From PALSA-1296 sp038210275 (lineage in GTDB: Bacteria; Bacteroidota; Ignavibacteria; Palsa-1295): a DNA stretch of 64,000 nt. The notes beneath the pieces were generated by a model. It was not told the DNA's origin and did not search any database. It worked only from the letters and a program-made list of their open reading frames with translations. Where the stretch lies: assembly GCA_038210275.1 (NCBI GenBank), contig JBBQWV010000008.1, positions 1 through 64,000 of the forward strand. The letters are read 5' to 3'. This document shows positions 6,899-16,090 of this stretch, in pieces. The translations under genes were made by a program, and so were the position numbers. Position 1 is the stretch's first letter. Each line of letters starts with the position of its first letter.

Positions 6899-9310
6899 GT
6901 GCGTTCGTACGAAAAAAGTAATTACGGTACTTCCCCAAGTGAGCGCCCAACAGGCGCAGGTAGAACTTCATCCTTTTCCAGAGATTCAACGCAAAATAGT
7001 AGTCCAGACTTCAGTCCATCCGAACGGACTAAAGTCCGTTCCACTGCTGCCAATCGTTACGAACCTTCCTCAGAGTCACATACCTCTTCTGCTCATGGAA
7101 AGAAATGGCATCAACGATGGATCGAAAGATTTTTCGCTGCACCGGTTCAGAAAGATCCGATGGCAAGCAATGGAAGACTTTATATTGTACTCGCCGTATT
7201 TCTTCTTGGATTTTGCGCTGTCATCGGCAAGCTTTTCAAAGTTCAGGTACTTGAGCATGATGCCCTCAGCGAGCAAGCCGCAAGTCAATATCAAATGCAG
7301 GTCACGCTTCCGGCGCGACGAGGAGTGCTCAGAGACCGTAACGGAGTCATCTTAGCGACGAATGCATTCGTCGTAAAATTTGCATTTGATCCGGATGAGA
7401 TAAAAAACAAATCTGCTGTTGCCGCTGCATTCAGTGCAGTGTTCGGAAAACCGAAAGAATATTACGAAGCATTTTTACGTGATACTGCGCGACATTATAT
7501 CGTCGTCGAAAAAGAGATTCCGCAAGAGATCGCAGCGAAACTTGATGGGATAAAAGAGCGAGGCGTTATGCGTGAAACCGATGAGCGAAGACATTATGCT
7601 TTTGGTAGTCGCAGCTCGCACATCCTTGGCTTTGCAAGCAAAGATGGGCGCGGACTTGCAGGATTAGAATTATTCGATGATAAAATTTTGCGTGGCACCG
7701 ATGGGATTGCCATCATGCAGCGTGACGGCAAAGGCTTTCGCAGACCGGATGTTGATTACGATCAGCTTCCACCATCGAACGGCGATGACTTGACGCTGAC
7801 GATCGACGAAGGATTACAATCAGTAACAGAAAATGCTTTACGAGCCGGTGTTGCCCGAGCAAATGCCGAAGCAGGTATTGCCATCGTGATGAATCCGCGA
7901 ACGGGAGAAATTCTTTCTCTAGCAAATATTCCGGATTTTAATCCGAATGATTTCTTCTCTGCTTCGAACGATATGCTGCGCAACCGTGCCATCACCGATG
8001 CATTTGAACCCGGTTCAACGATGAAAGTTTTAACTGCGGCGATCGCGCTTAACGATAAAGCGTGGAAGCCGGAAGATAAAGTCGATGCGCAAGGCGGCAC
8101 ATGGGTTGTCGAAGGCGGCGCAAAGATCAAAGATACGCATGAGTATGGCGTGCTGACCTTTCGTCAAGCACTTGAAAAATCCAGTAACGTCTGCTTTGCA
8201 AAAATTTCCGATAAGCTTGACCGCAGAAGATTTTATAAGTACATGCGCGATTTCGGATTCAGTGTACTTTCCGGAATAGATCTTCCGGGAGAGATCAAAG
8301 GTACCCTGCATAAGCCTGATAAATGGAGTGTCAATTCGAAACGCTATATCGCATTCGGATATGAAATGACAGCAACGCCGCTACAGCTTGCTGCCGCTTA
8401 TGCAACGATCGCTAATTTCGGTGTGATGATGAAGCCGTATATCGTTGCGAAAAGAACGAACGTCAAAGGCGAAGTAACCGAAATTCATCCGCAGGAAATT
8501 CGCAGAGTAGTCAGCGAAGAAACAGCAAAGACGTTAATTGATATTATGCGCGGCGTTGTCGATTCAGGAACCGGTACTTCCACAAAGATAAAAGGAATAA
8601 ATATCGCCGGCAAAACCGGAACAGCGCAGCAATTTGTGGGCGGGCATTATTCGAAGGAGCATTATACATCCAGCTTCATCGGATTTTTCCCTGCAGAAAA
8701 ACCGGAATATGAAATTCTGGTGATCATGCGTTCGCCGAAAAATGGATATTACGGTGGCACAGTCAGCGCACCTGTTTTCAAAGAAATCGCAATGTCGATC
8801 CTTGAACAGAACGGTAAGCTTCCAACAGATGCGCGTTCGCAAGCTCAACTTGCTGCAGCGTCACCGGCAGTTGATGATGGCGGGCTTGTAGAAATAGATG
8901 GCACAGTGCTTCGTACTCGTGAGCATGACGATGATCGTGAAATGCCTGATGTCAGAGGCTTACCGCAAGATATCGCACGTTCGACACTTGCGGCACAAGG
9001 ATTTGTAGTGGTAGGTCGCGCACAGACCGGAGTGGTGGAGCGCGCAACAAGATTTGGTGGTGATTCTGTACGATTCGTTCTTCGTGTGGTGACGGCTGAA
9101 ACGGAAACTTCAAAACTGACAGGCGAAAGCCAGTTAGTCGAAGTCCCGGATTTTAGAAAAATGCCGATGGCACGGGCAATGAAGTTCGGCGCAGCGAGCA
9201 ATGTTCGCACTCGGTTAGTCGGAGAAGGCAAGGTAGAAAAGCAATTTCCGGAAGCCGGTGCAAAGATCGACGCTAAGAATCCTATCGTGACGCTCTTTGG
9301 CGATGAATAG
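6899..9310 (+). CDS. ftsI: Peptidoglycan D,D-transpeptidase FtsI (PBP3) with PASTA domains
   Basis: This class B penicillin-binding protein of 803 residues cross-links septal peptidoglycan. It has a long disordered cytoplasmic tail (1-85), one transmembrane helix (LYIVLAVFLLGFCAVIGKLF, about 97-116) and a dimerisation region (RRGVLRDRNG). The catalytic motifs are S373-T-M-K376, S428-S429-N430 and K572-T573-G574. Two C-terminal PASTA-like domains (about 682-740 and 745-803, PDVRGLP and VPDFRKMP) recall the SpoVD-type arrangement also found in Bacteroidota. The start is GTG 6899. The tail contains the class II palindrome peptide (SSPDFSPSERTKVRST, residues 34-49). Position between ftsL and murE fits. 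Confidence 0.93.
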   Translation: MRSYEKSNYGTSPSERPTGAGRTSSFSRDSTQNSSPDFSPSERTKVRSTAANRYEPSSESHTSSAHGKKWHQRWIERFFAAPVQKDPMASNGRLYIVLAVFLLGFCAVIGKLFKVQVLEHDALSEQAASQYQMQVTLPARRGVLRDRNGVILATNAFVVKFAFDPDEIKNKSAVAAAFSAVFGKPKEYYEAFLRDTARHYIVVEKEIPQEIAAKLDGIKERGVMRETDERRHYAFGSRSSHILGFASKDGRGLAGLELFDDKILRGTDGIAIMQRDGKGFRRPDVDYDQLPPSNGDDLTLTIDEGLQSVTENALRAGVARANAEAGIAIVMNPRTGEILSLANIPDFNPNDFFSASNDMLRNRAITDAFEPGSTMKVLTAAIALNDKAWKPEDKVDAQGGTWVVEGGAKIKDTHEYGVLTFRQALEKSSNVCFAKISDKLDRRRFYKYMRDFGFSVLSGIDLPGEIKGTLHKPDKWSVNSKRYIAFGYEMTATPLQLAAAYATIANFGVMMKPYIVAKRTNVKGEVTEIHPQEIRRVVSEETAKTLIDIMRGVVDSGTGTSTKIKGINIAGKTGTAQQFVGGHYSKEHYTSSFIGFFPAEKPEYEILVIMRSPKNGYYGGTVSAPVFKEIAMSILEQNGKLPTDARSQAQLAAASPAVDDGGLVEIDGTVLRTREHDDDREMPDVRGLPQDIARSTLAAQGFVVVGRAQTGVVERATRFGGDSVRFVLRVVTAETETSKLTGESQLVEVPDFRKMPMARAMKFGAASNVRTRLVGEGKVEKQFPEAGAKIDAKNPIVTLFGDE
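6998..7045 (+). repeat. Protein-coding palindrome, class II (copy in ftsI)
   Basis: This 48-base element is closely similar to that at 5385 and has the same two-hairpin design (GACT-TC-AGTC and CGGACT-AA-AGTCCG) between AGTAG and CCACT. It begins at codon 34 of ftsI and is read in the same phase as in rsmH, so both proteins carry DFSPSERT followed by (E/K)(I/V)RST. Confidence 0.85.
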
Positions 9311-9447
9311 AAATGTTGTTTTCATTGGATGCAATGATCTATATTGCATATATAAAAAGCACCACATCTATGATCACGCCAAAGTTAGGTAGAGGGATGA
9401 CGAAATTTTTTCGGAGCATCCGTATAAAAAGCTATGTTCTTTGAAAA

Positions 9448-10965
9448 ATGAAATTCAGTGAGCTCACGCGGCAACGAGAGATCGGTGTCCTCGCCTTCAC
9501 AGGCTTGAAGGACGCCGATCTCTCCGACCCGCAATATGATTCAAGAAAAGTAAAATCCGGCACGACCTTTTTTGCTATAAAAGGATTTGCTGCCGATGGT
9601 CATGCTTTCATCCAAAGTGCAATTGAAAAAGGGGCAAGCACGATCGTGCTTGAAGATTCATCTGCACTCAGTGAAGAAGATGCTACAGCAAAAAAGATTA
9701 ATCGCATTCTTGTCACAAGTTCTCGCAAAGCGCTTGCAATAATTTCCGAAGAGGCATTCGGATCGCCCTCGAAAAAATTAAGATTGATCGGTGTTACAGG
9801 TACGAACGGAAAGACAACGACGACCAATTTGATCAAGCAACTTTTCGAATCGCGAGATGAGAAATGCGGACTTATCGGAACGATTGGAATCTATATCGGT
9901 GATCAGTTTATTCCGACCGAACATACAACCCCGGAATCAAGAGATATTTCGGAATTACTTGCGAAGATGATTGAAGAGCAAGTTACGACTTGTATTATGG
10001 AAGTCAGTTCGCATTCAGTTGCATTAGATAGAATTGCAGCACTTGATTTTAATATTGGTGTATTTACAAATCTGACACAAGATCATTTAGATTTCCATGT
10101 GACGATGGAAAACTACGCCGAAGCAAAACAAAAGTTTTTTAGTGGTTTGCGTGAAACGACAGTTGCGATCACCAATGCGGATAGTGATTATGGAGAGTAT
10201 ATGAGGGAGCATACAATCGCAAATGCTCATTCGTATGGTTTAGATGATGGATCGAAATTGGGCAATGCCGACTTGATCGCATCAAAGATAGAGTACTCAT
10301 TGCGTGGAACGTCATTCACTATTAAAAAAAGATATTCTGATGAACAAACAATATTTCAGAGTAAGCTTGTTGGAAAGTTCAATGTCGAAAACCTACTTGC
10401 GGCAGTTTCAGCGTTATACTTCGGCGTTGAAGGATTTTCGCTCGAAGTCCTCGGGCAAGCGGTTCCGCTCCTTCGTGCGGTGCGCGGCAGGTTCGAGCAG
10501 ATAGAGATTCCGAATGGTGCTCTTGCAATTATTGATTATGCTCATACGCCCGATGCGTTGGAAAATGTGCTGTTGACAATTCGTGATCTCGACCAAAACA
10601 CAAAAATCACAACAGTCTTCGGCTGCGGCGGAGACCGCGATAATACGAAGCGCCCAAAAATGGGAGCAATTGCAGATAGGCTTTCGGATGCAGTTATCAT
10701 CACGAATGATAACCCAAGAACTGAAGATGCACATTCAATAGCGCATCAAATATTAGAAGGTATTCCGGTGAAGAAGAGAATGGATACGGAAATAATTTTG
10801 GACAGAAGAGAGGCGATTTTATCTGCCCTCGACTCATCTACAGAGAACGATGTAATTCTCATCGCCGGAAAAGGGCATGAAGATTATCAGATCCTCGGCA
10901 AAGAGAAAATACATTTCGATGATAAAGAAGTACTGGAAGAATGGATAAAGAATCAATCGAATTAA
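9448..10965 (+). CDS. murE: UDP-MurNAc-L-Ala-D-Glu:meso-diaminopimelate ligase MurE
   Basis: The 505-residue Mur ligase adds the third residue of the stem peptide in the cytoplasm. It shows the N-terminal substrate domain (DPQYDSRKVKSGTTFFAIKG), the ATP loop G118-T-N-G-K-T, HTTPES, the carbamylated-Lys region NLTQDHLDFH, and the C-terminal motif D421-N-P-R424. DNPR is the signature for meso-DAP rather than lysine, so the wall is A1gamma type. About 140 bases separate it from ftsI and hold no gene. It is followed by murF after 4 bases, so the two are translationally close. Confidence 0.95.
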   Translation: MKFSELTRQREIGVLAFTGLKDADLSDPQYDSRKVKSGTTFFAIKGFAADGHAFIQSAIEKGASTIVLEDSSALSEEDATAKKINRILVTSSRKALAIISEEAFGSPSKKLRLIGVTGTNGKTTTTNLIKQLFESRDEKCGLIGTIGIYIGDQFIPTEHTTPESRDISELLAKMIEEQVTTCIMEVSSHSVALDRIAALDFNIGVFTNLTQDHLDFHVTMENYAEAKQKFFSGLRETTVAITNADSDYGEYMREHTIANAHSYGLDDGSKLGNADLIASKIEYSLRGTSFTIKKRYSDEQTIFQSKLVGKFNVENLLAAVSALYFGVEGFSLEVLGQAVPLLRAVRGRFEQIEIPNGALAIIDYAHTPDALENVLLTIRDLDQNTKITTVFGCGGDRDNTKRPKMGAIADRLSDAVIITNDNPRTEDAHSIAHQILEGIPVKKRMDTEIILDRREAILSALDSSTENDVILIAGKGHEDYQILGKEKIHFDDKEVLEEWIKNQSN

Positions 10966-10969
10966 TATA

Positions 10970-12367
10970 GTGAATCTTACAATACAAGACATACTATCCA
11001 TCTCGCGAAAAGCAGAGCAAGATATCTCAAAGCTTGCACCGAAGGTAAAGATCCTCAATGTCTCCACCGATTCCCGATCGGTAAAGAAAGGTGATCTCTT
11101 TATCGCACTTCGCGGTGAGAAATTTGACGGGCATGAATTTATCCAAGCGATTGAGAAGCAAGGAGCAGTTGCAGCAATAGTTGATCAAAAATGGTATAGA
11201 AGTGCTGCACGAAAAAAACAATCAATCAAGCTTCCTCTCTTAATTGTAAAAAATACTCTTGATAGTTACGGAGAACTTGCAAATCTCTACAGAAAAAAGT
11301 TTGGCATTCCGATCCTGCTTATAGCGGGATCTAACGGCAAGACAACTACGAAAGAAGTAATGAGCCATGTCCTTGGAGCGTCGTTCAACGTCTTAAAGAC
11401 AGAAGCAAATTATAACAATCAGGTTGGCTTGCCGAGAATGCTGTTTCGGTTGCAAAACAAGCATGAGATGGCAGTACTTGAGATCGGTACGAATCACCCG
11501 GGTGAGATCAAATGGCTAACTGGTGTTGCAGAGCCAACGCATGGTATCATGACGAATATCGGAAGAGAGCATCTCGAATTTTTCAAAGATCTTAAAGGAG
11601 TGGCAAAAGAAGAACTCGCGCTTTTCGATCATCTCGCAAGCAAGAAGAAATTTTCATTCATTAATAATGATGATAAATTTCTGGCCAGAGAGAAGAGAAG
11701 ATTTTTAGGAAGAAATATCTCTTTTGGGATAAAGAAGGGTGCCGATGTGACAACAAAGAATCTTGGCTTTACTTCAGATGCTCGTGTGATTATCGAGATC
11801 AAAGTTAGAGCAAAGCGATTTCGGATAAAGACGCATATCATTGCTGATTATTCAGCTTCGCTTATTGCAAGTGTTACTGCAGTTGCATCCTACTTTGGTA
11901 TGTCAACCGCTGAAATAAAAAAAGCGCTTGAAAGTTATAAGCCTCATTCCAAGAGAATGGAGATAGTAAAACTCCGCAGCGGTATAACAGCGATCAACGA
12001 CAGCTATAATGCAAATCCCGAATCGTTCTTATCGGCTCTTGCAACGTTGAAGAAAATTCCTGCAAAGGGTAAGAAGTATGTTGTTGCCGGAGATATGTTC
12101 GAATTAGGAAGTACTTCGGAGAGAGAGCATAAGCTGCTCGGCAAAGCAATGGCGAAATATAAATTCAACGGCTACTATCTCACCGGTAAAGCGATGAAGC
12201 AGACTTTCGCTTCACTTGTGAATTCGAATACAAAACTTCATGCCTCGTATGATTCTTCTAAAGAAGATATTGTAAATGCACTTCGGGCTGATCTTAAAAA
12301 AGGAGACGTGATCCTTATTAAAGGATCGAGAGGAATGAAGATGGAGGAAATTTTAGAAAAATTTTGA
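10970..12367 (+). CDS. murF: UDP-MurNAc-tripeptide:D-alanyl-D-alanine ligase MurF
   Basis: This 465-residue Mur ligase adds D-Ala-D-Ala to complete the pentapeptide. Features are DSRSVKKGDLFIALRG (domain 1), the ATP loop GSNGKTTTKE, EIGTNHPGEI, and INDSYNANPESFLSAL (the MurF hallmark DxYNANP). The start is GTG 10970, 4 bases after murE. The partner gene ddl, often in the same cluster, is not present in this window, so D-Ala-D-Ala must be supplied from elsewhere. A long AT-rich hairpin follows at 12365. Confidence 0.94.
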   Translation: MNLTIQDILSISRKAEQDISKLAPKVKILNVSTDSRSVKKGDLFIALRGEKFDGHEFIQAIEKQGAVAAIVDQKWYRSAARKKQSIKLPLLIVKNTLDSYGELANLYRKKFGIPILLIAGSNGKTTTKEVMSHVLGASFNVLKTEANYNNQVGLPRMLFRLQNKHEMAVLEIGTNHPGEIKWLTGVAEPTHGIMTNIGREHLEFFKDLKGVAKEELALFDHLASKKKFSFINNDDKFLAREKRRFLGRNISFGIKKGADVTTKNLGFTSDARVIIEIKVRAKRFRIKTHIIADYSASLIASVTAVASYFGMSTAEIKKALESYKPHSKRMEIVKLRSGITAINDSYNANPESFLSALATLKKIPAKGKKYVVAGDMFELGSTSEREHKLLGKAMAKYKFNGYYLTGKAMKQTFASLVNSNTKLHASYDSSKEDIVNALRADLKKGDVILIKGSRGMKMEEILEKF

Positions 12368-12440
12368 GTTGTGAATTATGAGTTTTGAGTTAATTCTTTG
12401 AAACATGATTCAAAACTCAGAACTCAAAATTCAAAACTAC
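12365..12440. repeat. AT-rich hairpin spacer (class III)
   Basis: The left arm (12365-12391) and right arm (12411-12438) are near-perfect inverted repeats of about 27 bases, made of the phrases GAGTTTTGAGTT and AACTCAAAACTC. It fills the murF-mraY spacer. Similar 'phrase' hairpins lie at 37071, 51858 and 59666. Confidence 0.7.
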
Positions 12441-12441
12441 C

Positions 12442-13557
12442 ATGCTGTATTATTTATTTAACTGGATCAATCGCACCTTCTCGCCTCCGGGCGGTGAGCT
12501 TATCCGGTACATCACGTTCCGCTCGGCTGTTGCGGCGCTCTCTGCGCTTGCAATCAGTTTATTTGTGGGACCAATGATCATTGCAAAATTAAAATCCCTT
12601 CAAGTCAGCGAGCAAGGAAAACTCGAAGCGCCGAAATCGCATCTCTCCAAAGCCGGAACACCGATGATGGGCGGAGTGATTATTCTCATCGCATCATTAG
12701 GACCTACACTTCTTTGGGCAGATATCGGAAATCTTTTTATCATCCTAATCTTCCTTGCAACGCTTATTATGGGTGGCATTGGTTTTTTAGATGACTATCT
12801 AAAGATCGTAAAGAAAAAGAAAAAAGGCCTTATCGCCCGGTACAAGCTGATGGGGCAGATCGGAGTTGGGTTGATGGTCGGACTTGCCATCATGCTTTCC
12901 CCGCATCAATTCCCGGACATTGCAACGGCAACAACAATGCCTTTCTTTAAGAATTTTGTCTTTGATTTTGGGAAGTGGTTTTATATTCCATTCGTCATAT
13001 TAGTTATTACGGCTACATCGAATGCAGTAAATTTAACCGATGGTTTGGATGGCTTAGCTGCCGGAACGGTTTCGATCGCATTTATCGGTATCATGGCAAT
13101 TGCTTACTTTACCGGCAACTTACAGCTTAGCGAATATCTGAATATTCCGTACCTTAAAGGAGCTGGAGAGTTAACGGTTTTTTGCGCGGCGCTTGTGGGT
13201 GCGTCGCTCGGATTCCTGTGGTTCAACGCCCACCCTGCACAAGTGTTCATGGGCGATACAGGGTCTCTTGCGCTGGGCGGCGCGATGGGGACGATGATGG
13301 TGCTCGTCAAAAAAGAATTCGTGCTTCCCATCATTGGCGGCATCTTTTTTATCGAATCGCTTTCAGTGATTTCGCAAACGCTGTACTTCAAATACACTCG
13401 CAAACGTTTCGGAGAAGGAAAACGAATTTTCAAGATGGCTCCCCTCCATCATCACTTTGAACTCAGCGGCTGGGCAGAACCAAAGATCGTCACCCGTGCT
13501 TATATCGTTGCGATCCTGCTTGCGATCTTGACTCTTGCGACATTTAAGGTGAGGTAG
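12442..13557 (+). CDS. mraY: Phospho-N-acetylmuramoyl-pentapeptide transferase MraY
   Basis: This 371-residue polytopic enzyme makes lipid I from UDP-MurNAc-pentapeptide and undecaprenyl phosphate. Family motifs are SKAGTPMMGG, FLDDYLKIVKKKKKGL, NLTDGLDGLA (the Asp-rich catalytic loop), FMGDTGSLALGG and APLHHHFE, separated by about ten hydrophobic helices. Length and motif order are normal. It is the last gene before the two-gene insertion at 13601-14558. murD resumes 1.03 kb downstream. Confidence 0.95.
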   Translation: MLYYLFNWINRTFSPPGGELIRYITFRSAVAALSALAISLFVGPMIIAKLKSLQVSEQGKLEAPKSHLSKAGTPMMGGVIILIASLGPTLLWADIGNLFIILIFLATLIMGGIGFLDDYLKIVKKKKKGLIARYKLMGQIGVGLMVGLAIMLSPHQFPDIATATTMPFFKNFVFDFGKWFYIPFVILVITATSNAVNLTDGLDGLAAGTVSIAFIGIMAIAYFTGNLQLSEYLNIPYLKGAGELTVFCAALVGASLGFLWFNAHPAQVFMGDTGSLALGGAMGTMMVLVKKEFVLPIIGGIFFIESLSVISQTLYFKYTRKRFGEGKRIFKMAPLHHHFELSGWAEPKIVTRAYIVAILLAILTLATFKVR

Positions 13558-13587
13558 GGAATTAGGAAGGAGTGGTGAAAATTAGTG

Positions 13588-13595
13588 TATTTTTG
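13588..13595 (+). promoter_or_regulatory. Possible -7 element in front of the inserted gene pair
   Basis: TATTTTTG fits TAnnTTTG and lies 5 bases before the ATG at 13601. No clear TTG is seen at the -33 distance. If used, it would yield a nearly leaderless mRNA for the inserted pair, independent of the dcw promoter. Confidence 0.35.
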
Positions 13596-13600
13596 TATCT

Positions 13601-14029
13601 ATGCAATTGGAACAAAGCAGCAATAACAAGTGGGGTAAACTTCTAATAAGGAGGAATAAAATGATGGCAATAGCCCTTATTCTATTCCCTATTACTTATC
13701 TTTTTAACATAGATAGAATAAATATTTTGTGGATAGTTTTCAATCTTGCATTTAATGGATTTTGCGCGTACCATCTTTTCAATAATAACAATAGATTTAA
13801 TACACTACTAGACATCCGAGCGATTTTAGGTGTAGCAGGAAGTGTTTTGTATTGTTGTTTCAACCTTCTTTTTCATACTTCTCCAGACTGGATTTTAGCT
13901 GGCGCAGCTTTTTTATATTCATTTTATTTTGTTATGCAGTTAGGGGATTTTTCTGCCAAAATATTTAAGATCGCCAATTTTGTCTTATTACCAATAGCAT
14001 TTATTTTACAGATTATAGCTTTTATTTAG
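13601..14029 (+). CDS. Small integral membrane protein of unknown function
   Basis: I do not recognise this family. The 142-residue protein has a short polar N-terminus (Q/N/S/K-rich, 1-20) followed by four or five hydrophobic segments: MAIALILFPITYLF, ILWIVFNLAFNGFCAYHLF, AILGVAGSVLYCCFNLLF, WILAGAAFLYSFYFVM and IANFVLLPIAFILQIIAFI. The region is clearly more AT-rich and uses more TTT/ATT/AAT codons than the flanking mur genes. It ends 4 bases before the nuclease-like gene at 14034, so the two are probably co-translated. The pair interrupts mraY-murD, which are usually adjacent or separated only by cell-wall genes. Confidence 0.6.
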   Translation: MQLEQSSNNKWGKLLIRRNKMMAIALILFPITYLFNIDRINILWIVFNLAFNGFCAYHLFNNNNRFNTLLDIRAILGVAGSVLYCCFNLLFHTSPDWILAGAAFLYSFYFVMQLGDFSAKIFKIANFVLLPIAFILQIIAFI

Positions 14030-14033
14030 CTTT

Positions 14034-14558
14034 ATGTCAAACACAAACTATTCATCACTTGCGGGTGAATTCTCTGTCCTATCAAGATTGGCTTTACTAG
14101 AAGTAGACGCTGGTCTGACTTTAGGGAATACTAAAGGCGTTGATATACTTGTATCTAACCCTAATGGAAATTTAAAGCGATTAGAAGTTAAAACTAAGGC
14201 TGTTCACACTATTAAGGGGTATAGGGAAATAGCCCACTTTGGAAAGATTCTTTGCGAGTGGCAAATGGGAAAGGTTCACGAGTCAATAATTGATGATAAG
14301 CTTCTTTATTGTTTTGTACTAATTGATCCGAATAATGACTTTGCAACCCAATATTTTATTGTTCCTAGTAAAGTTGTTGCAGAATACGTTAAGACAGAGC
14401 ATGAGTATTGGGAACAAGAAACAGGTAAGATTCCAGGTCAAGAATATAGCGGGTCTGATATGAGAATGTTTAGAATAGGTTTCGATACTGAGGTCTATCC
14501 TATTCCTACACCAAGAATTTCTGAATACAGTAATAATTGGGATTTAATCAAACAATAA
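14034..14558 (+). CDS. PD-(D/E)XK-type nuclease-like protein
   Basis: The 174-residue protein starts with SSLAGEFSVLSRLALLE, a helix carrying Glu12, then GNTKGVDILV (Asp37), a short turn, and RLEVKTK (Glu51-Val-Lys53). Glu, Asp and E-x-K in this order on helix-strand-hairpin-strand is the core of PD-(D/E)XK restriction-like nucleases, including small stand-alone proteins of the 'AGE..V...L' type. The rest (55-174) has no motif I know. AT-rich composition and position inside the dcw operon, directly after a membrane-protein gene, suggest acquisition by transfer. Catalytic activity and a defence role are inference. Confidence 0.6.
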   Translation: MSNTNYSSLAGEFSVLSRLALLEVDAGLTLGNTKGVDILVSNPNGNLKRLEVKTKAVHTIKGYREIAHFGKILCEWQMGKVHESIIDDKLLYCFVLIDPNNDFATQYFIVPSKVVAEYVKTEHEYWEQETGKIPGQEYSGSDMRMFRIGFDTEVYPIPTPRISEYSNNWDLIKQ

Positions 14559-14585
14559 ACCCATGAAAACTTAAACTAAAACTTT

Positions 14586-15935
14586 ATGCAGACACGCGGC
14601 AAACGCTTCACCGTACTTGGCGCGGGGAAGTCGGGTCTTGCGAGCGTGAGGCTCCTCCTGAAGCATCGTGGGAAGGTCTTTGTCTCTGATTCTCAGAAAG
14701 CATCGAAAGCAGCAGATGCAAAAAAAGAACTTGATGAGCTTGGCGTGCTGTATGAATTTGGCAGCAATTCGCATCAGGTGCTCGATGCTGATATGATCGT
14801 CATCAGTCCGGGAGTGCCGCTTACAATTCCGATCTTAGATCTTGCACGCTTAAAAAATATTCCGATCATTGGCGAGATAGAACTTGCATCGCAATTTGCC
14901 GAAGCGCCGATCGCAGCAATTACAGGAACAAATGGAAAGACAACAACGACAGCACTAACCGGAGAGATTTTCAAAGATGCTGGGTGGAATGTAGCTGTTG
15001 CAGGAAATATTGGCACGGCGTTTGCTGATCTTGTCGAAGAAACCGTCGGCGAGAAAGCAATTAATGTGCTTGAAGTCTCAAGTTTCCAGCTCGATTCAAT
15101 AAAAGATTTCAGGCCGAAAGTATCGGCGCTGCTTAACATCACACCCGATCATCTCGACCGGTATAAAAATTACGAAGCATATATTCAATCGAAATTCCGA
15201 ATCACGGAGAATCAGAAAGGGCATGACATCTTCATCTATAATCACGATGATGAAGTGATCAGAAGTTTTGCCGAGACGGTGAATATCCGCAGCCTCGGTT
15301 TCTCACTTACGGAGAGCCTAAAGCAAGGTGCATTTTTATCGGAAGATAAAATGGTGATCAGATTCGGCAGAGAGCGCGAGGAAGTTATTAGCCGTGCAGA
15401 GATCGGCATACCTGGTCCGCACAATCTGATGAATGCAATGGCTGCTGTACTAATCGCACGTTCGTTCGGAATCGAATACGAAAGCATTCGCAAGACCCTG
15501 ATGCAATTCAAAGGTGTAGAACACCGCATCGAATTCGTCCGCGAACTTGACGGAGTGAAATATTACAATGACTCGAAAGCAACAAATGTTGATTCGGTCA
15601 AGTACGCCCTGCAAAGTTTCAAAGAGCCTATCGTTCTTATTGCCGGAGGAAAAGATAAAGGCAATGATTATTCGGCGATCAAAGACTTAGTAAAAGAGCA
15701 TGTAAAGGCAATCGTCACCATCGGTGATGGAGCAAAGAATATCGAAAAAGCATTTAAGGGCATTGTTCCACTTCATCCGGCAGAATATTCAATGGAGAAA
15801 GCAGTGGAGATTTCCAAATCACTTGCTGCAAATGGCGATGTAATTTTACTTTCCCCAGCTTGTGCAAGTTTCGATATGTTTGATAACTACGAGCATCGGG
15901 GAAGAGTGTTTAAAGAGATAGTGAATAAATTATAG
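14586..15935 (+). CDS. murD: UDP-MurNAc-L-alanine:D-glutamate ligase MurD
   Basis: The 449-residue ligase adds D-Glu to UDP-MurNAc-L-Ala. It has the Rossmann-like N-terminus FTVLGAGKSGLASVRLLLKH, VISPGVP, the ATP loop ITGTNGKTTTTALTG, LEVSSFQLD, NITPDHLDR and the C-terminal YYNDSKATNVDSVKYAL, which is the MurD signature (NDSKATN). Length is typical. ATG 14586 lies 27 bases after the nuclease-like gene. A class I palindrome separates it from ftsW. Confidence 0.95.
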   Translation: MQTRGKRFTVLGAGKSGLASVRLLLKHRGKVFVSDSQKASKAADAKKELDELGVLYEFGSNSHQVLDADMIVISPGVPLTIPILDLARLKNIPIIGEIELASQFAEAPIAAITGTNGKTTTTALTGEIFKDAGWNVAVAGNIGTAFADLVEETVGEKAINVLEVSSFQLDSIKDFRPKVSALLNITPDHLDRYKNYEAYIQSKFRITENQKGHDIFIYNHDDEVIRSFAETVNIRSLGFSLTESLKQGAFLSEDKMVIRFGREREEVISRAEIGIPGPHNLMNAMAAVLIARSFGIEYESIRKTLMQFKGVEHRIEFVRELDGVKYYNDSKATNVDSVKYALQSFKEPIVLIAGGKDKGNDYSAIKDLVKEHVKAIVTIGDGAKNIEKAFKGIVPLHPAEYSMEKAVEISKSLAANGDVILLSPACASFDMFDNYEHRGRVFKEIVNKL

Positions 15936-15950
15936 TTGTAAATCAAGCAA

Positions 15951-16054
15951 CGTCATTGCGAGCGATAGCGAAGCAATCTAAAATCCTAAGATTGCGACAA
16001 AATTGATATTTTAGATTGCTTCGTCGTCCGCTATGCGGACTTCTCGCAATGACG
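15951..16054. repeat. Interspersed palindrome, class I (copy 3)
   Basis: CGTCATTGCGAG ... CTCGCAATGACG are the outer arms, and GAAGCAATCTAAAAT ... ATTTTAGATTGCTTCG the inner arms. It lies between murD and ftsW. A spurious upstream extension of the ftsW frame runs through its right arm, which supports the later ftsW start. Confidence 0.85.
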
Positions 16055-16090
16055 TTACATAAATTTTGCATTTGTATACTGAAAGAAAAT

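Noticed and set aside
16016..16090. Upstream extension of ftsW from 16016
   Set aside because: The extra 25 residues are encoded by the right arm of a class I palindrome and do not resemble FtsW.
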